Shown: positions 26,542 to 35,478 of the stretch, piece after piece | How positions within the stretch are numbered: position 1 is the stretch's first letter | Layout of the letters: each line of letters opens with the position of its first letter | Assembly: GCF_019956555.1 (NCBI RefSeq) | Contig: NZ_JAHBDQ010000012.1 | Coordinates: 62,001-126,000 of the forward strand | Source of the DNA: Pseudomonas sp. A-RE-19 | Lineage (GTDB): Bacteria; Pseudomonadota; Gammaproteobacteria; Pseudomonadales; Pseudomonadaceae | Direction: 5' to 3' | Length of the DNA stretch: 64,000 nt | The notes under the pieces: model-generated | What the model saw: only the letters and a program-made list of their open reading frames with translations | Databases searched by the model: none | What the model was told of the DNA's origin: nothing | Made by a program: the position numbers and the translations under genes

Positions 26542-27645
26542 TTAAACCAGCGTCATCAACGCCTCACGGCTGAACGGCAGGATGTCTTCTTCACGACCGT
26601 CGCGCACTTTCTGCGCCCAGTCCGGGTCCACCAGCAACGCACGGCCCACAGCCACCAGATCGAACTCATCGTTGTTCAAACGCTCCAGCAGTTTTTCCAG
26701 ACTGGCCGGTTGGGCGATCTTGTCGGTGTTGACCATGAACTGCAGGAATTCGCCGTCCAGGCCAACGCTGCCCACGGTGATGGTCGGTTTGCCGGTGAGC
26801 TTGCGGGTCCAGCCCGCCAGGTTCAGTTCGGAACCGTCGAACTCCGGCTCCCAGAAACGCCGCGTCGAGCAGTGGAAAATGTCCACGCCGGCGTCGGACA
26901 ACGGCTTGAGGAATTCACCCAACGCCTCTGGCGTCTGCACCAGTCGCGCGGTGTAGTCCTGCTGTTTCCATTGGGAGAAACGGAAGATGATCGGGAAACC
27001 CTCGCCGACCGCTGCACGCACGGCCTGAATCAGTTCGATGGCAAAGCGAGAGCGATTGGCCAGGCTGCCACCGTATTCGTCAGTGCGCTGGTTGCTGCCT
27101 TCCCAGAAAAACTGGTCCACCAGATAACCGTGGGCACCATGGATTTCCACGCCGTCCATGCCGATGCTCTGGGCGTCTTTGGCGGCTTGGGCGAACGCGG
27201 CAATCACGTCCCGGATATCGTCCTTGGTCATGCCGTGAACCACGACCTGACCGTCCTTCAATTTTTCCGACGGACCATAACCCGGCACGCTGGCATCCGG
27301 CTCGGTGCCGATGCGGCGCACGCTGCCCACATGCCACAGTTGCGGAACGATCCTGCCACCCTCGGCATGCACTGCGTCGACGACTTTCTTCCAGCCGGCC
27401 AATGCCGCTTCACCGTAGAAGTGCGGCACGTTCGGGTAGCCGTTGGAAGCCTTGTGACCGACGGTGGTGCCTTCGGTAATGATCAGGCCCACCCCGGCAG
27501 CGGCGCGACGACGGTAGTACTCGATCACTTTGGAATTGGGCACGCCGCCCGGCGAAAAGGAGCGGGTCATCGGCGCCATGACGACGCGGGTCGGCAGTTC
27601 AAGGGCGCCGAGGTGAAAAGGCTTGAACAGGGCTTTGACAGGCAT
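26542..27645 (-). CDS. Old-yellow-enzyme family alkene reductase
   Basis: A 367-residue FMN-dependent TIM-barrel reductase. The family motifs are LPTRVVMAPMTRSFSPGGVP, GLIITEGTTVGHKASNGYPNVP, VPQLWHVGSVRR, the substrate-binding histidines of EIHGAHGYLVDQFFWEGSNQRTDEYGGSLANR, and FDLVAVGRALLVDPDW for FMN phosphate. Such enzymes reduce activated alkenes and some nitro-esters (XenA/OPR-like). The ATG at 27645 (MPVKALFKPF) has GGAGCGTCC upstream; the frame extends to a GTG at 27657. It seems to be a single-gene unit. Confidence 0.92.
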   Translation of the reverse strand: MPVKALFKPFHLGALELPTRVVMAPMTRSFSPGGVPNSKVIEYYRRRAAAGVGLIITEGTTVGHKASNGYPNVPHFYGEAALAGWKKVVDAVHAEGGRIVPQLWHVGSVRRIGTEPDASVPGYGPSEKLKDGQVVVHGMTKDDIRDVIAAFAQAAKDAQSIGMDGVEIHGAHGYLVDQFFWEGSNQRTDEYGGSLANRSRFAIELIQAVRAAVGEGFPIIFRFSQWKQQDYTARLVQTPEALGEFLKPLSDAGVDIFHCSTRRFWEPEFDGSELNLAGWTRKLTGKPTITVGSVGLDGEFLQFMVNTDKIAQPASLEKLLERLNNDEFDLVAVGRALLVDPDWAQKVRDGREEDILPFSREALMTLV

Positions 27646-27744
27646 TGGACGCTCCACGGGACATAGACTTTATGACGGCGATAATATGGAGAGTCGCAAG
27701 GCTTGAACAGCACTATTGATTTAGGTGATTAAGGATTAGAAACG

Positions 27745-27808
27745 AAAAGATCGCAGCCTTCGGCGGCGCCCACAGGCGCGTAGGAGCTGCCGAAGGCTGC
27801 GATCTTTT
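27745..27808. repeat. REP pair of the AAAAGATCGCAGCCTTCGGC family
   Basis: AAAAGATCGCAGCCTTCGGC and GCCGAAGGCTGCGATCTTTT are perfect inverted arms around a short spacer, located between the divergent promoter side of the reductase and the end of the peroxidase gene. Confidence 0.93.
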
Positions 27809-27825
27809 GATTTTGAATTTGATTT

Positions 27826-28308
27826 TCAGCTCAGCGCTTTTTCAATCGCATGAACAACGATCGGATCATCCGGCGCCGTACGCGGCGAGAAACGCGCCAG
27901 CACGCGACCGTCCTTGCCCAACAAGAATTTCTCGAAGTTCCAGGTGATGTCACCCGGGAACTCCGCACCCTCGCCCGCCAGCAGACGGTACAACTGATGA
28001 CGCTCATGACCGTTGACTTCCAGCTTGCTGGACAACGGAAAGGTCACGCCATAGTTGAGGCTGCAGAACTCCTGGATCTCCCGCTCGGTGCCCGGTTCCT
28101 GGCCGGCAAACTGGTTGCACGGCAGGCCCAGCACACTGAAACCCTTGTCCTTGTATTGCTGGTAAAGGTTTTCCAGCGCCGCGTACTGTGGGGTCAAACC
28201 ACATTTGGAGGCGACGTTGACCACCAGCACGACACGCCCCTTGAAGGGCGCCAGAGGTAGCTCCTGACCATCCAGGGCTGTCAGTTTAAGGTCGTGAAAA
28301 GCACTCAT
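27826..28308 (-). CDS. Glutathione peroxidase family protein
   Basis: A 160-residue thiol peroxidase of the glutathione peroxidase family. It reads VNVASKCGLTPQYAALENLY with the catalytic cysteine at residue 36 instead of selenocysteine. LPCNQFAGQEPGT carries the catalytic glutamine, and ITWNFEKFLLGKDGRVLARF carries the tryptophan and asparagine of the tetrad. Bacterial cysteine enzymes often use thioredoxin, so the electron donor is open. The ATG at 28308 has GGAG six bases upstream; the frame reaches a TTG 12 bases further out. Confidence 0.94.
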   Translation of the reverse strand: MSAFHDLKLTALDGQELPLAPFKGRVVLVVNVASKCGLTPQYAALENLYQQYKDKGFSVLGLPCNQFAGQEPGTEREIQEFCSLNYGVTFPLSSKLEVNGHERHQLYRLLAGEGAEFPGDITWNFEKFLLGKDGRVLARFSPRTAPDDPIVVHAIEKALS

Positions 28309-28379
28309 GACGAACTCCAAATTCCTGTGTTCTTCTCAAAACAGCCACTTGGCGGTGCCATCAAGGACAGCCGCGGACT

Positions 28380-28401
28380 AAAAAGGCGCCCTCGGGCGCC
28401 T
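28380..28401 (-). terminator. Intrinsic terminator after the FKBP isomerase gene
   Basis: On the complement, AGGCGCC-CGAG-GGCGCCT is followed by a run of T. It ends the isomerase transcript ahead of the peroxidase gene. Confidence 0.88.
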
Positions 28402-28431
28402 CTCCAGATCTCGAAAGCTTAGCGCAGAAAA

Positions 28432-28917
28432 TCAGTGATGATGGCCACCTTCGCCATGGACGTGACCATGAGCGATTTCTTCCTGGCTGGCATCACGGAT
28501 GTCGATGATCTTGACCTGGAAATTCAGGCGCTGACCGGCCAACGGGTGGTTGCCGTCGACAGTGACATCGTCGCCGTCCAGATCGCGAATGGTGACGATC
28601 TGCATCTGGCCATCCGGAGCGGAAGCGTGGAACTGCATGCCCACTTCCAGTTCGTCGACGCCTTCGAACATGCTGCGGCTCAGGGTGCTGACCAGTTCGG
28701 CAGCGTATTCGCCGTAAGCATCTTCTGGTTCTACGGCGACAGTCAGTTCATCACCGACTTTCTTGCCTTCCAGTGCCTTTTCCAGGCCCGGGATGATGTT
28801 ACCTGCGCCTTGCAGGTAGACCAGCGGCGCGCCGCCGGCGGAGCTGTCGATGACCTCACCAGCGTCGTTGGTCAGGGTATAGTCGATGGAGACAGCCTTA
28901 TTGGCGGCGATCAGCAT
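28432..28917 (-). CDS. FKBP-type peptidyl-prolyl isomerase (SlyD-like)
   Basis: A 161-residue SlyD-type isomerase and chaperone. The FKBP part reads VSIDYTLTNDAGEVIDSS, PLVYLQGAGNIIPGLEKALEGKKVGDE and EPEDAYGEY; the inserted IF (chaperone) domain follows, then the FKBP end LNFQVKIIDIRDA. The tail HGHVHGEGGHHH is histidine-rich and would bind nickel or zinc. Length and tail match the short SlyD homologues of pseudomonads. The start at 28917 was chosen; it falls inside the opposite-strand DUF3565 frame. Confidence 0.94.
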   Translation of the reverse strand: MLIAANKAVSIDYTLTNDAGEVIDSSAGGAPLVYLQGAGNIIPGLEKALEGKKVGDELTVAVEPEDAYGEYAAELVSTLSRSMFEGVDELEVGMQFHASAPDGQMQIVTIRDLDGDDVTVDGNHPLAGQRLNFQVKIIDIRDASQEEIAHGHVHGEGGHHH

Positions 28918-29224
28918 GGGGCGAGACCTTTTGCATAAGAAAGATGAATGTCCAAGTTTAGCGAAGCAATCGCCCGAAAGCGAACACAACCCGGACAGAC
29001 GGGTTGCGACGAAAGCTTCGATCGTTACCGGCTTTCATCAGGACGAGGATGGCCACTGGGTGGCCGAGCTTTCCTGCGGCCATACCCAACACCTGCGGCA
29101 CCAGCCCCCCTGGCAATCCCGGGCCTGGGTCCTGGACCCTGCACTGCGTAATGAAAAAATAGGTCAGCCCTTTGATTGCGGTTGGTGCGCAAAAGGCTCG
29201 GTTAGCGCTAACCTTGGCGACTGA
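28886..29224 (+). CDS. DUF3565 protein, start uncertain
   Basis: Up to 112 residues. The recognisable DUF3565 part starts near residue 45: IVTGFHQDEDGHWVAELSCGHTQHLRHQPPWQSRAWVLD, then GQPFDCGWC. The cysteine-histidine pattern (CGH and CGWC) suggests a small metal-binding domain. Function is unknown. Starting at 28886 makes the first 32 bases overlap the 5' end of the isomerase gene on the other strand; ATG 28916 is an alternative. The real start may be later, since the region before residue 40 is not obviously conserved. It is followed by pta. Confidence 0.75.
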   Translation: METALLAAISMGRDLLHKKDECPSLAKQSPESEHNPDRRVATKASIVTGFHQDEDGHWVAELSCGHTQHLRHQPPWQSRAWVLDPALRNEKIGQPFDCGWCAKGSVSANLGD

Positions 29225-29283
29225 TTTGGGCAGATCGTCAGTTATAGAGGATCGCCACTGCCATGCTCCCTTAGAGAATCCGC

Positions 29284-31383
29284 ATGCAAACTTTTTTTAT
29301 CGCGCCCACCGATTTTGGTGTGGGTCTGACCTCCATCAGCCTCGGGCTGGTGCGTACCCTCGAGCGGGCCGGCCTCAAAGTCGGCTTCTTCAAGCCGATT
29401 GCCCAGCCGCACCCGGGCGACACGGGCCCTGAACGCTCCACCGAACTGGTGGCCCGCACCCACGGTTTGAAACCACCTCAACCGTTGGGCCTGGCCCATG
29501 TCGAGCGGATGCTCGGTGACGGTCAGCTGGATGAGTTGCTCGAAGAAATCATCACCCTTTATCAGCAGGCCGCCATCGGCAAGGATGTGCTGATCGTCGA
29601 AGGCATGGTCCCGACTCGTAGCGCCAGTTACGCGGCGCGGGTCAACCTGCACTTGGCCAAGAGCCTGGACGCCGATGTGATTCTGGTCTCCGCACCGGAA
29701 AACGAAGTGCTGACCGAATTGTCCGGCCGGGTGGAGTTGCAGGCGCAATTGTTCGGCGGGCCGAAAGACCCGAAAGTCCTTGGCGTGATCCTCAACAAGG
29801 TCAAAACCGACGAAAGCATGGAGGCCTTCGCCTCGCGCTTGAAGGAACACTCGCCGTTGCTGCGCAGTGGCGATTTCCGCTTGCTCGGCTGCATCCCGTT
29901 CCAACCGGAACTGAACGCGCCGCGCACCCGCGACGTGGCCGATCTGATGAGCGCTCAAGTGCTCAACGCTGGCGACTACGAAACCCGGCGCATGACCAAA
30001 ATCATCATTTGCGCCCGCACCGTACGCAACACCGTGGAGCTGCTCAAGCCCGGCGTGCTGGTGGTGACCCCTGGCGATCGCGACGACATCATCCTTGCGG
30101 TCAGCCTCGCGGCGATGAATGGCGTGCCCCTGGCCGGCCTGTTGCTGACCAGCGACACCCTGCCAGACCCGCGCATCATGGACCTGTGCCGTGGCGCCTT
30201 GCAGGCCGGTTTGCCGGTGTTGTCGGTGAGCACCGGTTCCTACGAAACGGCCAACCAGTTGAACAGTTTGAACAAGGAAATCCCGATCGATGACCGCGAA
30301 CGTGCAGAGATCATCACCGATTTCGTCGCCAGCCATCTCGACGCCAACTGGCTGCACCAGCGCTGTGGCACACCACGGGAAATGCGCCTGTCGCCTGCAG
30401 TGTTCCGCTATCAACTGATCCAGCGCGCCCAGTCCGCCAACAAGCGCATCGTGTTGCCTGAAGGCAGCGAGCCGTTGACCGTGCAAGCTGCGGCGATCTG
30501 TCAGGCGCGGGGCATTGCCCGTTGTGTGTTGCTGGCCAAACCGGAAGACGTCGAAGCCGTGGCCCGCGCCCAAGGCATCGAGTTGCCGCCGGGGCTGGAA
30601 ATCCTCGACCCGGACCTGATCCGCGAGCGTTACGTCGAGCCGATGGTCGCCCTGCGCAAAAGCAAAAGCCTCAATGCCCCCATGGCCGAGCAGCAACTGG
30701 AAGACACCGTGGTAATCGGCACCATGATGCTGGCGCTGGATGAAGTCGACGGACTGGTGTCCGGAGTCATTCACTCCACCGCCAACACCATCCGCCCCGC
30801 CCTGCAACTGATCAAGACCGCGCCGGGCTGCACCCTCGTGTCGTCGGTGTTCTTCATGCTGTTTCCGGAAGAAGTGCTGGTTTACGGCGACTGCGTGATG
30901 AACCCGCACCCGAGCGCCAGCGAACTGGCCGAGATCGCGTTGCAAAGCGCCGATTCGGCGGCGGCGTTCGGCATCACGCCACGGGTGGCTATGATCAGCT
31001 ATTCCAGTGGTGAATCGGCCAGCGGCGAAGAAGTCGAAAAGGTTCGCGAGGCCACATTGCTCGCCCACGAACAGCAACACTCGTTGTTGATCGACGGCCC
31101 GTTGCAGTACGACGCCGCCGCCAACGAAACCGTGGCCCGGCAACTGGCGCCGAACAGTCAGGTGGCCGGTCGTGCCACGGTGTTCGTGTTCCCCGACCTG
31201 AATACCGGCAACACCACCCACAAAGCCGTGCAGCGCAGCGCCGACTGCGTCAGCCTCGGGCCGATGCTGCAAGGCTTGCGCAAGCCGGTGAATGACCTGC
31301 CGCGCGGCGCGCAAGTCGATGACATCGTCTACACCATCGCGTTGACCGCGATCCAGGCCGCCAACCGACCTATGGATGTTTAA
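29284..31383 (+). CDS. pta: Phosphate acetyltransferase
   Basis: A 699-residue long-form Pta, interconverting acetyl-CoA and acetyl phosphate. The N-terminal P-loop-like regulatory domain reads MQTFFIAPTDFGVGLTSISLGLVRTLERAGLKVGFFKPI; a DRTGG-type domain follows (VLVVTPGDRDDIILA, GLLLTSDTLPDPRI); the catalytic PTA domain occupies the C-terminal half (RIVLPEGSEPLTVQAAA, VSGVIHSTANTIRPALQLIKTAPG, GATVF-like GRATVFVFPDLNTGNTTHKAVQR). ackA, often its partner, is not adjacent. The stop codon is directly followed by the ATG of the acyltransferase gene, so they share an mRNA. Confidence 0.96.
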   Translation: MQTFFIAPTDFGVGLTSISLGLVRTLERAGLKVGFFKPIAQPHPGDTGPERSTELVARTHGLKPPQPLGLAHVERMLGDGQLDELLEEIITLYQQAAIGKDVLIVEGMVPTRSASYAARVNLHLAKSLDADVILVSAPENEVLTELSGRVELQAQLFGGPKDPKVLGVILNKVKTDESMEAFASRLKEHSPLLRSGDFRLLGCIPFQPELNAPRTRDVADLMSAQVLNAGDYETRRMTKIIICARTVRNTVELLKPGVLVVTPGDRDDIILAVSLAAMNGVPLAGLLLTSDTLPDPRIMDLCRGALQAGLPVLSVSTGSYETANQLNSLNKEIPIDDRERAEIITDFVASHLDANWLHQRCGTPREMRLSPAVFRYQLIQRAQSANKRIVLPEGSEPLTVQAAAICQARGIARCVLLAKPEDVEAVARAQGIELPPGLEILDPDLIRERYVEPMVALRKSKSLNAPMAEQQLEDTVVIGTMMLALDEVDGLVSGVIHSTANTIRPALQLIKTAPGCTLVSSVFFMLFPEEVLVYGDCVMNPHPSASELAEIALQSADSAAAFGITPRVAMISYSSGESASGEEVEKVREATLLAHEQQHSLLIDGPLQYDAAANETVARQLAPNSQVAGRATVFVFPDLNTGNTTHKAVQRSADCVSLGPMLQGLRKPVNDLPRGAQVDDIVYTIALTAIQAANRPMDV

Positions 31384-32292
31384 ATGCTGGATTTTCTACC
31401 TGCCCCCGTGCGCGGCCTGATCGCCTCGCTGCTGTTGGCGCTGAACACGATTGTCTGCTGCACCCCGCTGTTCGTGGTGGCGATCTTCAAACTGCTGCTG
31501 CCCTTCCCCGCCGCCCAGCGTTTCACCGACTGGCTGATGAGCCACATCCACGAAACCTGGATCAGCAACAACAAGGCCTGGATGGACCTGCTCGGGCATA
31601 CACGCTGGCAGCTCAGCGGGCTGGAAGGCCTGGACTATCAGCACTCGTACCTGATCACCAGCAACCACCAGAGCTGGGTCGACATCATGGTGTTGCAGTA
31701 CGTGCTCAACCGGCGAATCCGCCCGCTGAAGTTCTTCCTCAAGCAGCAACTGATCTGGGTCCCGGTGATCGGTCTGGCGTGGTGGGCGCTGGGCTTTCCG
31801 TTCATGAAACGTTACTCCAAGACCTACCTGGAAAAGTACCCGGAGAAGAAAGGCAAGGACCTGGAGACTACCCGCAAGACGTGCGACAAGTTCCGCAATA
31901 ACCCGGTGGGGATTTTCAACTTCGTCGAAGGCACGCGCTTCACCGAGGGCAAGCACGCACAGCAGAGTTCACCGTTCCGCTACCTGCTCAAACCAAAAGC
32001 GGGCGGTATTGCCTTCGTGCTGGATGCCATGGGCGACCAGCTGGAGGCCATCGTCAACGTGACCATTCACTATCCGGCCGGGCGTCCAGGTTACTGGGAT
32101 TTGCTTTGCGGGAATGTTGGGGATGTGGTGGTGCACTTTCAGGAACTGAAAATTCCACAGCAGTTCGTCGGCAAGAACTACGACCAGGATGGTGCGTATC
32201 GCCTGGAGTTTCAGGGCTGGATCAATCAGCTGTGGAATGACAAGGATGCGCTGCTGGGGCAGATGCACCGCGAGTACACCGCCAAGGTTTGA
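31384..32292 (+). CDS. PlsC-family acyltransferase (YihG-like)
   Basis: A 302-residue membrane acyltransferase. An N-terminal membrane segment (LIASLLLALNTIVCCTPLFVVAIF) precedes the PlsC domain, with the HX4D motif NHQSWVD, the FPFMKRY segment, and the EGTR motif in FNFVEGTRFTEGKHA. It probably transfers an acyl chain to lysophosphatidic acid or a related glycerolipid, like the YihG group of Escherichia coli. It begins at the base after the pta stop codon and ends at a terminator. Confidence 0.92.
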   Translation: MLDFLPAPVRGLIASLLLALNTIVCCTPLFVVAIFKLLLPFPAAQRFTDWLMSHIHETWISNNKAWMDLLGHTRWQLSGLEGLDYQHSYLITSNHQSWVDIMVLQYVLNRRIRPLKFFLKQQLIWVPVIGLAWWALGFPFMKRYSKTYLEKYPEKKGKDLETTRKTCDKFRNNPVGIFNFVEGTRFTEGKHAQQSSPFRYLLKPKAGGIAFVLDAMGDQLEAIVNVTIHYPAGRPGYWDLLCGNVGDVVVHFQELKIPQQFVGKNYDQDGAYRLEFQGWINQLWNDKDALLGQMHREYTAKV

Positions 32293-32306
32293 GGTGCCTG
32301 TACCGG

Positions 32307-32334
32307 CGCCATCGCGGGCTTGCCCGCGATGGCG
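32307..32334. repeat. Single REP-type palindrome
   Basis: CGCCATCGCGGGC and GCCCGCGATGGCG are perfect 13-base arms with a TT loop. It follows the acyltransferase stop codon by 15 bases, and its core GCGGGCTTGCCCGC is typical of Pseudomonas REP sequences. Confidence 0.9.
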
Positions 32335-32347
32335 ATCTCAAGAACAT

Positions 32348-32386
32348 AAAAAAACCCGCAGACGATCACTCATCTGCGGGTTTTTT
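32348..32386. terminator. Bidirectional terminator between the acyltransferase and cysNC
   Basis: ACCCGCAGA and TCTGCGGGT form the stem, flanked by A and T runs on both sides. It serves the two converging transcription units. Confidence 0.93.
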
Positions 32387-32401
32387 ATTTGCAGCTAACG
32401 C

Positions 32402-34300
32402 TTAGATCGCGCCACGCTTACGCAGCAGATCGAGCACTTGCTTGACGCTTTCTTCCAGCGACAGCGACTGGGTGTCGATCACCAGATCGGCATTCAGCGG
32501 CACGTCGTACGGGAAGGATTCGCCCGGGATGTTGTCGCCACCCGCGGCGTACAGACCTTGCGGATCACGCTCGGCGCAGACCGTCGGCGAGGCCTGGACG
32601 TAGACCGTCAGCAGACGCTCCTTGCCGATCAGGTCCTTGGCCTGCTCGCGACCTTCAGCGCTCGGCGCAACGAATGCAGCCAGGGTCAACAGACCGGCTT
32701 CGTTGAACTGACGCGCAACGTGCGCCGCACGACGCCAATTCTCGGTACGCCCGGCGCGATCCTGTGGCAGACCTTTGTTCAGGTCGTGACGCAGGTTCTG
32801 GCCATCGAGTACAAACACCGCGCGGCCCATATCGAACAGCTTGCGTTCAACCGCGTACGCCAGGGTGCTTTTACCAGCGCCCGACAGGCCGCTGAACAAC
32901 ACGGTGGCCGGTTGCTGACCGAAGCGCTGGGCACGTTCTTCGGTAGCCACGTGAGCCAGTTTGCCGTGGTGGGTGCTGGTGCCATGGCTCAACGGCTGGG
33001 CGATGATCATGCCCGCCGCGACCGTGCCGTTGGTCAGTCGATCAATGACGATGAACGAACCGGTGGTGCGGTTGCTGTCGTAACCGTCCAGCGCGATGGC
33101 CGCGTCGAGGCTGATCTTGACCCGACCGATCTCGTTCAACTGCAGCGAACTGGCCGGCCCTTCGGCCAACGTGTTCACGTCCACGCGATTGACGATGCTG
33201 GTGATCGAACCCGGCACGTAAGTCGTGGCGCGCTTGATGTCGTATTTCTTGCCCGGCAGCATCGGTTCTTCGGCCATCCACACCAGCATGGCGTCGAAGG
33301 CGTCGGTCACTTGCGGCTGGTTGTCGGCATGCACCAGCAAGTCACCGCGGGAGATGTCGATTTCGTCTTCCATGGTCAGCGTCACGGCTTGACCAGGACC
33401 TGCATGCTCCAGCTCACCTTCGAAGGTGACAATGGATTTCACACGGCTGCTCTTGCCCGACGGCAACACAACGACTTCGTCGCCCTTGTGCACGATGCCG
33501 CTGGCCAGGGTGCCGGCGAAACCACGGAAGTTCAGGTTCGGACGATTGACGTACTGCACCGGGAAACGCAGGTCGGTGTAGTTGCGGTCATTGGCGATTT
33601 CGACGGTTTCCAGAATCTCCATCAGCGACTGGCCGGTGTACCACGGCGAGCGCTCGGACTTGTTCACCACGTTGTCGCCTTTCAGCGCCGACATCGGCAC
33701 GAAGGCCATGGTGGTCGGCTTGAACGCGATGCCTTCGGCGAACTTCAGGTAATCGGCCTTGATCGACTCGAACACGCTTTCGTCGAAGCCGTTGAGGTCC
33801 ATCTTGTTGATGGCGACAACGATGTGCTTGATGCCCAGCAACGAGGCAATGAAGCTGTGGCGACGGGTCTGGGTCTGCACGCCGTAACGGGCATCGACCA
33901 GAATGATCGCCAGGTCACAGGTGGATGCACCGGTGGCCATGTTGCGGGTGTACTGCTCATGGCCGGGGGTATCGGCGATGATGAATTTGCGCTTGGCGGT
34001 AGAGAAATAGCGGTAGGCGACATCGATGGTGATGCCCTGCTCACGCTCGGCCTGCAAGCCGTCGACCAGCAACGCCAGGTCGATGTCTTCGCCGGTGGTG
34101 CCGACCTTTTTCGAGTCGCGGGTGATGGCTTCCAGATGATCTTCGTAGATCATTTTGGAGTCGTGCAGCAGACGCCCGATCAGGGTGCTCTTGCCGTCGT
34201 CGACGTTGCCACAGGTAAGAAAGCGCAGCATTTCCTTGCGTTCGTGCTGGCCCAGATAGGCGAGGATGTCCTCGCTGATCAAATCAGATGCGTGCGACAT
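32402..34300 (-). CDS. cysN: Sulfate adenylyltransferase subunit 1 / adenylylsulfate kinase fusion
   Basis: A 632-residue bifunctional protein, often called CysNC. The N-terminal GTPase (CysN) has [34 protein letters not shown] and [11 protein letters not shown]-Tu-like barrels follow. The C-terminal APS kinase (CysC) starts near residue 465 with [17 protein letters not shown] (P-loop) and has [14 protein letters not shown]. With CysD it makes adenylylsulfate from ATP and sulfate, then phosphorylates it to PAPS. It lies 9 bases after cysD, in one operon, and both are expected to be under CysB control. The long open frame on the opposite strand is a shadow. Confidence 0.97.
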   Translation of the reverse strand: MSHASDLISEDILAYLGQHERKEMLRFLTCGNVDDGKSTLIGRLLHDSKMIYEDHLEAITRDSKKVGTTGEDIDLALLVDGLQAEREQGITIDVAYRYFSTAKRKFIIADTPGHEQYTRNMATGASTCDLAIILVDARYGVQTQTRRHSFIASLLGIKHIVVAINKMDLNGFDESVFESIKADYLKFAEGIAFKPTTMAFVPMSALKGDNVVNKSERSPWYTGQSLMEILETVEIANDRNYTDLRFPVQYVNRPNLNFRGFAGTLASGIVHKGDEVVVLPSGKSSRVKSIVTFEGELEHAGPGQAVTLTMEDEIDISRGDLLVHADNQPQVTDAFDAMLVWMAEEPMLPGKKYDIKRATTYVPGSITSIVNRVDVNTLAEGPASSLQLNEIGRVKISLDAAIALDGYDSNRTTGSFIVIDRLTNGTVAAGMIIAQPLSHGTSTHHGKLAHVATEERAQRFGQQPATVLFSGLSGAGKSTLAYAVERKLFDMGRAVFVLDGQNLRHDLNKGLPQDRAGRTENWRRAAHVARQFNEAGLLTLAAFVAPSAEGREQAKDLIGKERLLTVYVQASPTVCAERDPQGLYAAGGDNIPGESFPYDVPLNADLVIDTQSLSLEESVKQVLDLLRKRGAI

Positions 34301-34309
34301 GACAACCCC

Positions 34310-35227
34310 TTAGAAATAACCCTGACGTTTCTTTTCTTCCATGGAACCTGCGCCATCGTGATCGATGACCCGGCCCTGGCGTTCGGAAGTTCGCGTCAGG
34401 AGCATTTCCTGAATGATGTCGGTCAGGCTGGTGGCCTCGGACTCGACCGCACCGGTCAACGGGTAGTCGCCCAGCGTACGGAAACGGACCTTCTTCTTGA
34501 CGATGCGCGCCTTGTCTTCGTCGCTCAGGTGATTGAGCAGGCGCTCGTCGTCGATCATGATCCAGGTGCCATTCATCTCGATAACGTCGCGCTCGGCGGC
34601 GAAATACAGCGGCACGATCGGGATGCCTTCGAGGTAGATGTACTGCCAGATGTCCAGCTCGGTCCAGTTCGACAACGGGAACACGCGGATCGATTCGCCC
34701 TTGTTGACCTTGCCGTTATAGACGTTCCACAACTCCGGGCGCTGGTTTTTCGGGTCCCAGCGGTGCTTGGTGTCACGGAAGGAATACACGCGCTCTTTGG
34801 CCCGGGACTTCTCTTCGTCGCGACGGGCGCCACCGAAGGCCGCATCGAAGCCGTACTTGTCGAGGGCCTGTTTGAGGCCTTCGGTTTTCATGATGTCGGT
34901 GTGCTTGGCACTGCCGTGGGTGAGCGGGTTGATCCCCTGCGCAACACCCTCGGGATTGACGTGCACCAGCAGGTCAAGGCCGAGCTCTTCGACCATGCGG
35001 TCGCGGAACGCGTACATTTCCTTGAACTTCCACTGGGTGTCGACATGCATCACCGGAAACGGAAGTTTGCCCGGGAAGAATGCCTTGCGTGCCAGGTGCA
35101 GCATCACGGCGGAGTCTTTACCGACGGAGTACAGCATCACCGGGTTATCGAACTCGGCGGCGACCTCGCGGATGATGTGGATGCTTTCGGCCTCCAGCTG
35201 TTTCAGATGCGTCAGTTTGTCGACCAT
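34310..35227 (-). CDS. cysD: Sulfate adenylyltransferase subunit 2
   Basis: A 305-residue ATP-pyrophosphatase-type enzyme forming the catalytic subunit of ATP sulfurylase with CysN. The PP-loop reads [18 protein letters not shown]; further family segments are [58 protein letters not shown] and [15 protein letters not shown]. It is the first gene of cysD-cysNC. Upstream are an extended -10 element and an 18-base palindrome, both listed separately. Confidence 0.98.
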   Translation of the reverse strand: MVDKLTHLKQLEAESIHIIREVAAEFDNPVMLYSVGKDSAVMLHLARKAFFPGKLPFPVMHVDTQWKFKEMYAFRDRMVEELGLDLLVHVNPEGVAQGINPLTHGSAKHTDIMKTEGLKQALDKYGFDAAFGGARRDEEKSRAKERVYSFRDTKHRWDPKNQRPELWNVYNGKVNKGESIRVFPLSNWTELDIWQYIYLEGIPIVPLYFAAERDVIEMNGTWIMIDDERLLNHLSDEDKARIVKKKVRFRTLGDYPLTGAVESEATSLTDIIQEMLLTRTSERQGRVIDHDGAGSMEEKKRQGYF

Positions 35228-35282
35228 GGCTACTCACGAAAACGATCTTATGGACGGCCTGCGGGCCGTGTTCGAGCGGGGA

Positions 35283-35348
35283 ATCCTAGCACAGCGCCTC
35301 CTTCTAATCAGGACGCTGGCTAGATCGAAAGGGTATATGAATATACCC
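35283..35348 (-). promoter_or_regulatory. cysD promoter region with 18-base palindrome
   Basis: On the complement, TGCTAGGAT (extended -10, TAGGAT at 35283-35288) lies 56 bases from the cysD start codon, with no clear -35 sequence, as expected of an activated promoter. The palindrome GGGTATATGAATATACCC (35331-35348; perfect 8-base arms, two-base centre) lies about 43-60 bases further upstream, where an activator would sit. CysB is the expected regulator of these genes; that it binds this site is a guess. Confidence 0.5.
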
Positions 35349-35362
35349 CCCCGTTTGGGGCT

Positions 35363-35455
35363 CTGTAGGAGCGAGGCTTGCCCGCGAAGAACGATTACGC
35401 GGTGCATCAGGGATACCGAGTTATCGTTCTTCGCGGGCAAGCCTCGCTCCTACAG
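35363..35455. repeat. REP pair (REPIN), CTGTAGGAGCGAGGCTTGCCCGCGAAGAACGAT family
   Basis: CTGTAGGAGCGAGGCTTGCC and GGCAAGCCTCGCTCCTACAG face each other, with GCGAAGAACGAT and ATCGTTCTTCGC inside. It is the same family as in the 1.4-1.9 kb array and at 18983. Confidence 0.95.
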
Positions 35456-35478
35456 GGCAACCCCATTCAGTTCTGAAA

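Noticed and set aside
32438..35323. Open frame of 961 codons on the plus strand
   Set aside because: It is antisense to cysNC and cysD, whose products are unmistakable; its translation has no family features. Long antisense frames are common in G/C-rich DNA.
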